Source of the DNA: Blattamonas nauphoetae
Taxonomy: Eukaryota > Preaxostyla > Oxymonadida
Assembly (NCBI GenBank): GCA_033064195.1
Contig: JARBJD010000696.1
Coordinates: 1-22,669 of the forward strand
Length of the DNA stretch: 22,669 bases
Direction of reading: 5' to 3'
The notes under the pieces: model-generated
Told to the model about the DNA's origin: nothing
Databases searched by the model: none
The model's input: only the letters and a program-made list of their open reading frames with translations
Part shown: piece after piece, positions 16,148-22,669 of the stretch
How the letters are laid out: the number at the start of each line of letters is the position of its first letter
Numbering within the stretch: position 1 is the first letter of the stretch
Made by a program: the position numbers and the translations under genes

Positions 16148-19100
16148 ATGGCGGCGACACTGAAATTTGTCACAGACAGCATCACGAAAATAAGAGAGCT
16201 ATTTCCAAACACCACCTTTGAATTCAAGGATGAACATGGCTATGATCGAACATATAATCCAAACATTAGAAACTACCAACATCATCGTGCATATCTCCTG
16301 TCAATGCTCAAGAATCCAGATCTCCATTTTGAAGGAGAGATAAGGAATATTACCAACTTTCAGATTGATGATTTTATTCACAAACTGGAAGAGCACAATA
16401 ACAATGCAATGATGAATGAAGAAGACAGCAAAGCAAGAATGCAAATCATGAAAGAAAATCCAAGAGTGAACAAAGATGAACTGAAAAAGCAAGTGTTCAA
16501 AATGACGTGGAAACTGAAATCAATTGAAGAGAAGCTGATGGATCATTGGATGAAGAATCTGTTAATCATTCAGAAGAAAAATGAACAAATGGAAAAGAGA
16601 GAAGTACAGACATTTGATGGATTTGAAGAATGCATATTACTTGCTGAACCGCGTGACAAAGCAGCATTCAATTCTTGTCTCATGAATGCACGAAGGAAGT
16701 TCAAAAAGAATGAGGTCGAGAAGGTTGAGGATAATGGAAAACCATATCAGTTGTACTTCCACAATCACTTGAAGAACGTTGAAGAAATCACAACCTTCAT
16801 TAAAGCAGTGTTCGACAAAGAGAAAGATCATCCATTCAAGATTTGTATTGACTTTGGAAAGATCATCGAGAGAAAAGACAAAGATGAGACAACTTACAAT
16901 GACTTCAGACCAGAATTGGAGAACACATCAAAGAGTTTTCCGACAGTGATAAGAAGTGCAGGAGACATCAACGAGTATTCAAAATATGCGATCAATCTGA
17001 TCAAAGAATCACAAGAGAGAACACTGATGGATACGAAGACAATGTACATTGCATTCCACTCCATTCTAGTTGCAGTCTATCGATTCCCAGTTGCAGGAAA
17101 AGCCAATGCAATTCTCACTGAACACATCAAAACGAGGAATGTTCGGTACATTGATTCTGAGTACAATATCTGCTTCTTTCAAGCTCTTTCATTCCTCACA
17201 CTTCCTGAAGTTCAAGGTAAGAAAATATCAATCAATATGAGGAACAGTGAAGCCTACAGATTGTTCGCACAATGGATGAATCTCACTCATCTCCAATCTC
17301 GACAATTGACTCCACATCTTCAGAAGTTTCCTGGGTTTGATATTGCATGTGATATTGAGAAAGCAATGATTCAATTCAACATCACAGTTCACATTTATGA
17401 ATATGACGAAGACAAGAAGCGGTATTTCCTCAGTCAATCGTACATCAACGAGAATGATGATGCACTTGTTCTTCCAATTCTGATGATTCCACTGACGGCA
17501 ACTCTCGTCCATGTGATGTTTATTGTTGACCCTGAGAAAATCACTGGATACAAGCTCTGTCCGTATTGTCAGTCAAGAGGATTCCAAGTGAAGAATAAAA
17601 ACTTCAGTAGAGATTTTGAGAAGCATCTCAGAGAGTGCAAAGAACTTGATGGAAAACATGTGAAGAAGATCTCACTTGATAAGACACCAAGACCATATGT
17701 TCCACATATTCTCAACAATAGAACATTTGAATTTCTGATGGCACACAAGAGACAAGACGAATTCAAACCAACACAATACTACATCACTTACGATTTCGAA
17801 ACCATGGAAGATCTCATTCTTGACAATTTATTCTCTGATGACAACACACAACTGATCTCACACTTGAAGCCTCTCTCCGTTGCATCTGCAATCAAAACAA
17901 AATCAGGTGTGAAGTCAATCTACTTTGATCTTCGAGATGGAAAGGACTTTGTGAAGCAATGGATCAGAGAACTCTTCAGATATGCTGAGACAGTACGAGA
18001 TGACAACTACTACGAAGACCCGGAAATACCCTCACAAAATGAAGTCAGTGTGATTGGATTCAACAGTTCCAGATTCGACATCAATCTCATCTTCCGAGAT
18101 CTCGTCGACAAGGATTGGAAAGTGGTGAGCTTCCTTGGATCCACAACGAAGTACAAACAAGTACTGATCCGACATGAGAAGACACAACAGGTTCTTCGCT
18201 TTATTGACATGATGTCGTACACAGGACCAATGACCTTGGATAATGCAGTAAAGGCTTTTGGTGGAAACACTCTCGCCGAGAGCTCGACGCCTTGCAAAGG
18301 CAAGACTACACTTCAGAAATCATTCTTTGCTTACGAATCATTCGACTCATCAGACTACGATACAGTGCTGAGCAAACAAGAACCATTCTCCAAATATGAA
18401 TTCTATTCCAGTCTCAACAACAGTGAAATGTCCGACACTGACTACCAAATGTACCTTGATGATTGGAACAAACAAGGCTTCAAGAACCGTTGGGAATATC
18501 TGAAATTCTACAACATCAGAGATGTCGAATGTATGATTGCACCTCTGGACAATCTGATTGATCTGAACTTCCAATACAAAGTGGATATGTTGCACAATCT
18601 CTCATTGTCAGCGAATGCTTCAGCAATCAAATATGCGTGTGCCTACAAGGACTTTGATATTGACGATGATTTCAATGGAGTGGATCAATCTGGTGAAATA
18701 AAAATCACCAAGCAATACTGGAAATACAAGGTTGCATCATACATTTATCAAGACCAGAAAGCACATCGCAGCACTGACAAAAACGTCACAGAAGCAGACT
18801 ATGATTGGTTCGTTCAACAGTGCAAGAGAGTGTGCTACATCTGCAAGAGTCACTTCTCACAAGCAGTTCGACCAACACTGGATCGAATCGACAATTCGAA
18901 AGGACATTCAAAAGAGAACGTGAAGATCTGCTGTGATTACTGCAACACCTACAAGTCAGACAAAGATGAGCATCTCACAAGATTGAGAATTCAACTGAAG
19001 AAGTATTGCATCTGGAAATCACTACCAATGACTTTGACACACGAGCAAACATATCACAAACTGAGAGCAGCAGTGACTGGTGGATTATCTAATGTTCAAC

Positions 19101-20590
19101 ATAGACAGAACATCAAAAACGTGACACCAATCAATCACTTCAAGTTCGAAGACGGTAAGGTTATTTCCACTGATACAGAACACGTCATGACTCACGTTTG
19201 TGGTGTTGACTTTAATTCACTTTATCCAAGTGCATTCTCATCAATCAAGAACAAGAACAATCCATACACCAACCATAGAATGTACATGCCAGGACGAAGC
19301 TTATTCACCGCATCAGGAGATAGAGAATGTCGAAAGATTATTGATGACAAGAATCAGAAGACACTGTTCGTTGCAGAATTGAAGGGACATATTGATGAGA
19401 AATACATTAATGAGTTCATCAATTTCCCACCAATCTTCAGAAACATCGTGGTGAATACGACAGAAGAGAACGTTGGAGAGAAGACCTATTCGTTGATGAA
19501 GAAACATGGATTGAAGACTGATGATAAACAAAGAAAGCTGACCCAACTCTTGAGCACACACGATCAGTATATGTTCTTTTCGACATACTATCTGTGGTTC
19601 CTCATCGATTATTGCCACTTCATAGTGGACGAAGTCCGGAGTGTGATGGTATTCTCGAGACATGCTGGATTTGAACCATTTGTGACCTCATTTATGAATG
19701 ATCGAATAGAAGCAATGAAGGTTGGAAACAAAGGAAAAGAACAGTTCTGTAAGACGAACCTCAATGGAAGTTATGGATACGATGGAATGAACACTGAGAA
19801 GTACAACTCAATCACAATCTGCAATGAGAAGAGAACATACTTGAAACAAATGATGAAAGGATTTGTGGCGACTAGAGAGATTAATGAGGACAACTACATT
19901 GTGATTGAAGATCGAGAGAAAGCATCATGCAAGACATGTCTGCAAGAAGCAGTATTCACACTCGATAATGCCAAGTTCTGGTATCTGAATTTCATCTACA
20001 ACTTCATGTACAAGTGCCTCGACATGAACAAGATTCACTTCTGTGAGGGAGACACTGACTCTGCGTACTGGGCAATTAGTGGAGATCCGAATGCTGGAAT
20101 TCATCAACAATTTGAACACGTGATTGCTGACAAGGAGTTCTACGATGCACACAAATATGAATGGTTTCCCAATCCTGAAAAAGGTGTCGATGATGAGAAG
20201 AAACTTTTGGGATTAGCAATTGAGAAGGAAGGTGAACAGATGATCTGTCTTGCACCCAAGTGTTACTCGCTCGATGAGAAATGCAAAATCAAAGGAGTGT
20301 CACTAAAGAAAACGAATATCACGAGTGACGATTATGTGAGGTGTCTGAATGGAGAGAAAACAGTGACTACAACATTGAACTTTCAAACGAGAAGAGTCGT
20401 GAGTGAAGAGGACACTCCCACCGAGGGTTCGAAGCCTTACCAAGGCAAGACCAATGGATTTGAGATAGCGAAAATACAACAACAGAAACTCAGTCTCAGT
20501 GGAATTCATCTGAAGGCAATCGTACTTGAAAATGAATCATGTCCTCCATTCATTCATGGACTGAAAGCAACTGATTATATTATTGAATAA
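16148..20590 (+). CDS. protein-primed family B DNA polymerase (pPolB) of element B
   Basis: A 1480-residue replicative polymerase. An OTU-like stretch has YNICFFQALS (C342) and HVMFIVD (H455). A C2HC finger follows (C471, C474, H493, C497). The exonuclease runs from DFE (D549) through FNSSRFD (D644) to YNIRDV (D792). An HNH-like insert spans ~896-950 (C896, C899, LDRIDN at 911-916, H920, N924, C928, C929, C932). Palm motifs are DFNSLYPS (D1021), KTNLNGSYG (K1202), GDTDS (D1302, D1304) and KCY (K1371). Two 12-residue inserts relative to A (707-718 and 1423-1434) are encoded by hairpin-forming 36-bp sequences. Full-length and open, it may be functional. The first ~83 residues are poorly conserved with A. 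Confidence 0.95.
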   Translation: MAATLKFVTDSITKIRELFPNTTFEFKDEHGYDRTYNPNIRNYQHHRAYLLSMLKNPDLHFEGEIRNITNFQIDDFIHKLEEHNNNAMMNEEDSKARMQIMKENPRVNKDELKKQVFKMTWKLKSIEEKLMDHWMKNLLIIQKKNEQMEKREVQTFDGFEECILLAEPRDKAAFNSCLMNARRKFKKNEVEKVEDNGKPYQLYFHNHLKNVEEITTFIKAVFDKEKDHPFKICIDFGKIIERKDKDETTYNDFRPELENTSKSFPTVIRSAGDINEYSKYAINLIKESQERTLMDTKTMYIAFHSILVAVYRFPVAGKANAILTEHIKTRNVRYIDSEYNICFFQALSFLTLPEVQGKKISINMRNSEAYRLFAQWMNLTHLQSRQLTPHLQKFPGFDIACDIEKAMIQFNITVHIYEYDEDKKRYFLSQSYINENDDALVLPILMIPLTATLVHVMFIVDPEKITGYKLCPYCQSRGFQVKNKNFSRDFEKHLRECKELDGKHVKKISLDKTPRPYVPHILNNRTFEFLMAHKRQDEFKPTQYYITYDFETMEDLILDNLFSDDNTQLISHLKPLSVASAIKTKSGVKSIYFDLRDGKDFVKQWIRELFRYAETVRDDNYYEDPEIPSQNEVSVIGFNSSRFDINLIFRDLVDKDWKVVSFLGSTTKYKQVLIRHEKTQQVLRFIDMMSYTGPMTLDNAVKAFGGNTLAESSTPCKGKTTLQKSFFAYESFDSSDYDTVLSKQEPFSKYEFYSSLNNSEMSDTDYQMYLDDWNKQGFKNRWEYLKFYNIRDVECMIAPLDNLIDLNFQYKVDMLHNLSLSANASAIKYACAYKDFDIDDDFNGVDQSGEIKITKQYWKYKVASYIYQDQKAHRSTDKNVTEADYDWFVQQCKRVCYICKSHFSQAVRPTLDRIDNSKGHSKENVKICCDYCNTYKSDKDEHLTRLRIQLKKYCIWKSLPMTLTHEQTYHKLRAAVTGGLSNVQHRQNIKNVTPINHFKFEDGKVISTDTEHVMTHVCGVDFNSLYPSAFSSIKNKNNPYTNHRMYMPGRSLFTASGDRECRKIIDDKNQKTLFVAELKGHIDEKYINEFINFPPIFRNIVVNTTEENVGEKTYSLMKKHGLKTDDKQRKLTQLLSTHDQYMFFSTYYLWFLIDYCHFIVDEVRSVMVFSRHAGFEPFVTSFMNDRIEAMKVGNKGKEQFCKTNLNGSYGYDGMNTEKYNSITICNEKRTYLKQMMKGFVATREINEDNYIVIEDREKASCKTCLQEAVFTLDNAKFWYLNFIYNFMYKCLDMNKIHFCEGDTDSAYWAISGDPNAGIHQQFEHVIADKEFYDAHKYEWFPNPEKGVDDEKKLLGLAIEKEGEQMICLAPKCYSLDEKCKIKGVSLKKTNITSDDYVRCLNGEKTVTTTLNFQTRRVVSEEDTPTEGSKPYQGKTNGFEIAKIQQQKLSLSGIHLKAIVLENESCPPFIHGLKATDYIIE
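17804..18057 (+). other. 254-bp tract identical to element A (7200-7453)
   Basis: The partner of the tract in A; see that entry. Mismatches resume at 17803 and 18058. Synonymous sites inside the block show no change, so protein-level constraint alone does not explain it. Confidence 0.75.
18266..18301 (+). repeat. 36-bp double-hairpin insert 1 in polymerase B
   Basis: This is absent from A, where GGAGGAAAGACAACACTTCAG is continuous. It consists of two perfect hairpins with 3-nt loops: CTCTC-GCC-GAGAG (18270-18282) and GCCTT-GCA-AAGGC (18289-18301). It is GC-rich (about 61%) in an AT-rich gene, and 36 bp keeps the frame, adding 12 residues between ExoII and ExoIII. Confidence 0.8.
18833..18995 (+). 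other. HNH-like module within polymerase B
   Basis: It codes for CYICK, LDRIDNSKGHSKENVK and CCDYCN, the order of Cys pairs, DRIDN, H and N typical of small HNH (treble-clef) nucleases. It lies between the exonuclease and palm domains and is conserved in A. Whether it cuts DNA or only binds zinc is unknown. Confidence 0.7.
20414..20449 (+). repeat. 36-bp double-hairpin insert 2 in polymerase B
   Basis: It is absent from A at the matching site (GATGACACCAATGG). It shares most bases with insert 1, including GCCTT-ACC-AAGGC (20434-20446), CCGAG and TCGA. The first stem (CTCCC/GAGGG) is imperfect. It adds 12 residues in frame near the C-terminus. Confidence 0.78.
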
Positions 20591-20593
20591 ACA

Positions 20594-20613
20594 CAAACTT
20601 TATTTTTGAATAA
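20594..20613 (+). promoter_or_regulatory. T-rich box before the 108-residue gene, element B
   Basis: AACACAAACTTTATTTTTG then AATAAATG, following directly on the polymerase stop. The box is identical in A (4716-4738). Confidence 0.5.
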
Positions 20614-20940
20614 ATGAACACACGACAGATTAATACTTTAGTAAAAAGGTTACTGAATTGCACACAACACTCTCAAATCAAAATATTCAATGTCAAGTTC
20701 AATAGAGCCAACACTTTACCAGTATATGATGTCTATGATTCAAATGGAGAGTATGTAGCAAACGATGAGACATATTTTGAGGATTGGTTCAATGGAGGTC
20801 TCCAAAGTTGTCTCCCAGATGGAACAAAAGTAGTCTCACAGTTTCTGTTTGAATTCTTGGGAAAACGTTTTAGTGATTGGAGATGTGAAAAGCATACAAG
20901 ATGTATAAAGAATATCATCGAAAGTATAATCAGGAAGTGA
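20614..20940 (+). CDS. 108-residue Maverick protein of unknown function
   Basis: An open frame starting 23 bp after the polymerase stop, in TAAATG context. Residues ~1-25 look helical and basic; the middle (YDVYDSNGEYVANDETYFEDWF) looks like a small beta-rich fold with aromatic residues; the C-terminus is basic with two cysteines (WRCEKHTRC). No family is recognised. Its remnant in A, together with the conserved box, supports a real gene. It overlaps the next small frame by 40 bp. With the next gene and the integrase it forms a tight cluster behind one T-rich box. Confidence 0.62.
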   Translation: MNTRQINTLVKRLLNCTQHSQIKIFNVKFNRANTLPVYDVYDSNGEYVANDETYFEDWFNGGLQSCLPDGTKVVSQFLFEFLGKRFSDWRCEKHTRCIKNIIESIIRK

Positions 20941-21266
20941 CACCAATTCTCTCACCAAGAGTTCGGAAGCTCCTGCAGAGGCAAGACCAATCCCAAGCCC
21001 AACTCCAGTGCAGGAGACCAATTGTAATTGAATCACCTGAATTTCCAATAGTGCCTGGACTGAAGAGAAACTTAAAATCGGCTGGGTTTGAATATGAATA
21101 TCCAATGAAGGAGAGGAGATTTGAAGAGGGGGAGGATGATGTCATTATTCCCAATCCACCAATGTCAATCAGAACAACCACGTCCAACCACCCAGTGAGG
21201 GAGATCAGACACTCCGGAAGCCTAGCAAGACGACACAACAAGTTCTCAATAAATTGGCACATATGA
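20901..21266 (+). CDS. small Pro/Arg-rich protein upstream of integrase, element B
   Basis: A 121-residue homologue of 4197-4448. The shared core is GLKRNLKSAGFEYEYPMKERRFEE (compare QKRNLKSIGSEYEYPMKERRFEE in A). It is longer than A's copy because ~100 bp after that core (about 21130-21230) has no match in A; this extra part codes for a Pro/Ser/Arg-rich tail. The start at 20901 is uncertain because the N-terminal residues diverge from A. Its stop shares bases with the integrase ATG (ATGA at 21263-21266), suggesting coupled expression. Function is unknown. Confidence 0.55.
   Translation: MYKEYHRKYNQEVTPILSPRVRKLLQRQDQSQAQLQCRRPIVIESPEFPIVPGLKRNLKSAGFEYEYPMKERRFEEGEDDVIIPNPPMSIRTTTSNHPVREIRHSGSLARRHNKFSINWHI
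20947..20987 (+). repeat. sequence related to the 36-bp double-hairpin inserts
   Basis: CTCTCACCAAGAGTTCGGAAG then CTCCTGCAGAGGCAAGACCA parallels inserts 1 and 2 (CTC, CCGAG, TCGA, CCTT, AAGGCAAGAC). A related stretch occupies the same place in A (4357-4394, minus strand), so it predates the A/B split or is part of the gene itself. Stems are weaker than in insert 1. Confidence 0.45.
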
Positions 21267-22528
21267 AGGGATTTTTTGATCATCAACAGAGAAACGATTC
21301 CGAAGATGAACAAATCAAAGCTGAGAACTCAATAATGAATAATCAAAAACATATGGAACACTTTATAACATCACACATTCTGGATGCCAATAAAATGAAC
21401 AGAGACACATTTATTCGAGCCTCAATTAATAGAACAATTGCGAACGATGATCTTAACTTCATACTGACTCACACAAAACAAATACCATTCGGAGGAAGAT
21501 CATTTCAGGATTGGTATGAGGAATATACTCACAGATGGGAGACTGCACATCCGAGGAAAACACAGAGAGAAAAAGGAAGTGACAGAATGAGAATTGATCC
21601 ACCAATGATTCAGAGAACAACAGAGAAAATCGTGTATCCATTTCGATCAAAAATGCAGTTCATGTCCAAAGCAATTACAGGTGATCCACAGAAGACTTCA
21701 GACAGAAAGGTTCCTCAGAATTGTGATCGACCATACTTTTCTCCCAAGTTCGGATCATGGGAAATTGATCTTGTCTTTATCCAATCACCAACATCGAAAA
21801 CAGTACTGCAGATATACCTCTTCGCAATCAACATCAACACCAAATACCTTGTTGTGATTCCTGTCCTTGATAAATCATGGAGCAAAGTCAAGACAGCTAT
21901 TAATGACTTGATTAATCATCGTGGAGTTCACGTCAACAACATTCGAGGTGATGGAGAAGCAGCATGGACAAGTGGCGAAGCATCAGAGTATTTCAAGGAT
22001 CAGAATGTCAGTACATATTGCACAAGCTCACCATTCACTAATCATAACAGAATTGTCGATCGAGTGATAAGAACAATCAGAGATGGATTCCAAGACAATG
22101 CAACACAGATGGCGAATCATTCACTGATGAATCAGATGGTGGAATACTACAACATGACTCCACATCGAGCGTACTGGAACAAGTTCTAATTCCACAGCAA
22201 ACAATCGTGAAATCGAAGCACTGTATATCTCCAGTTGAGCAATTGAAGAACATCCAGACAGACAACACAGATGTTATGGAAATACAAACCAGGAAACATT
22301 CTACTGATCCTCCTTGATTTGGACAAGACTGTTACAACTTCAAAATAGCGTAGACAGTTCAATTCGTGGGGAAATTCATCGAATACAAACACGAATGTTA
22401 CAGCAACTCTTCTGAATGGTCCTCATGTCTCCCAAAAATAGTGTACGTCCCAATCCAACACACCAAGTTCCATGCAGACTCCCATTGACGACTTAACTCC
22501 AGAATTCATTGCTGAATTCATTCTCTGA
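21263..22528 (+). pseudogene. Maverick integrase of element B (broken)
   Basis: Homologue of 2901-4190. The start is the ATG at 21263 (MKGFFDHQQRND), matching A; the open frame reaches back to 21254 only through a TTG codon. The DDE core is recognisable (SWEIDLVF, IRGDGEAA, NRIVDR), with the same acidic residues and 35-residue spacing as in A. Similarity to A runs to about 22528. The last quarter looks broken, with several breaks; the first ~310 residues are open. The high identity to A implies that the decay is recent. Confidence 0.85.
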
Positions 22529-22580
22529 CCTCAGAACTTCGTTCTCGCTTTAATTCCATAAACTTCAATACTGTTTCAGA

Positions 22581-22600
22581 TATTTTTATTTCACTTTTAA
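22581..22600 (+). promoter_or_regulatory. T-rich start signal of coiled-coil gene, element B
   Basis: TATTTTTATTTCACTTTTAA before ATG; the core GATATTTTTATT is shared with A (2866-2892). Confidence 0.5.
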
Positions 22601-22669
22601 ATGACATCACTGAAAATATTAGAACCGTTTGATCCTGAACAGAAAGAGTTCACAAACATCCACGACTCT
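22601..22669 (+). CDS. coiled-coil Maverick protein, 5' end only (cut by window)
   Basis: The 23 visible codons (MTSLKILEPFDPEQKEFTNIHDS) match the start of the 116-residue protein of element A (MSSLKILEPFDPEQKCFENIYD). The gene continues past the window. Its position after the integrase confirms that A and B share the same gene order. Unknown function; see the A copy. Confidence 0.75.
   Translation, partial: MTSLKILEPFDPEQKEFTNIHDS

Larger units (their letters stand above)
12650..22669 (+). mobile_element. Maverick/Polinton element B (partial, runs off right edge)
   Basis: This is the second Maverick, with the same gene order as A but on the plus strand: small duplicated-domain gene, PolB, two small genes, integrase and the start of the coiled-coil gene. 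The polymerases of A and B are about 90-97% identical at DNA level in most stretches I compared by eye, so the copies belong to one family and diverged recently. B's integrase is broken (several breaks in its last quarter), so B looks less intact than A. The left limit is inferred from the inverted repeat and its adjoining ~140-bp repeats. The distal end lies beyond the window. Confidence 0.83.

Noticed and set aside
18266-18301. Insert 1 as a spliceosomal intron
   Set aside because: It lacks the GTAYGT start and ACTAACACACAG end typical of Trichomonas introns, and keeps the frame as read.
18833-18995. HNH module as part of an intact inlaid intein
   Set aside because: No intein splice blocks flank it and both polymerases continue through it at similar length; it looks like a fixed domain insertion.
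21254-21262. Integrase start upstream of 21263
   Set aside because: The upstream codon is TTG; element A's integrase begins at the residue matching the ATG at 21263.

Overview
The window is made almost entirely of Polinton/Maverick elements, and I see no host gene in it. AT-rich DNA, intron-free long frames, very short spacers and this gene set point to a parabasalid protist, most likely Trichomonas vaginalis or a close relative, whose genome is known to be crowded with Mavericks. The organism call is inference.

Layout. Element A lies on the minus strand and runs off the left edge. Reading rightwards in window coordinates it holds a small structural-type gene (1-570), an unrecognised 360-residue gene (482-1564), a packaging-type ATPase on the opposite strand (1624-2535), a coiled-coil protein (2515-2865), a retroviral-type integrase (2901-4190), two small genes (4197-4715), a protein-primed family B DNA polymerase (4739-9145) and a small duplicated-domain protein (9189-9542). 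Element B lies on the plus strand and carries the same genes in the same order from 15715, running off the right edge inside the coiled-coil gene. A and B are therefore head to head.

Between them (9543-15714) are long imperfect inverted repeats (about 10.29-11.34 kb and 12.65-13.76 kb), ~140-bp degenerate tandem repeats outside these, and, in the centre, a ~1.1-kb fragment (C) of a third element carrying the last two genes of the set. The favoured reading is that the inverted repeats are the proximal terminal repeats of A and B with C caught between them. The alternative is that they belong to C, an internally deleted element.

State. In A the polymerase, integrase, ATPase and coiled-coil frames are open, and about two small genes look broken. 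In B the polymerase and small proximal gene are open, while the integrase is broken several times. High A/B identity in the polymerase suggests recent activity.

How the parts work together. The polymerase would replicate the linear element from terminal-protein-bound ends, the integrase would insert it, and the ATPase points to packaging of DNA in a virion. No recognisable jelly-roll capsid or adenovirus-type protease gene lies in the window. The most notable observations are GC-rich ~36-bp double-hairpin inserts placed in frame in B's polymerase, a 254-bp block of perfect A/B identity, HNH-like and OTU-like modules in the polymerase, and a shared T-rich plus TAAATG start signal resembling a viral late-promoter layout.
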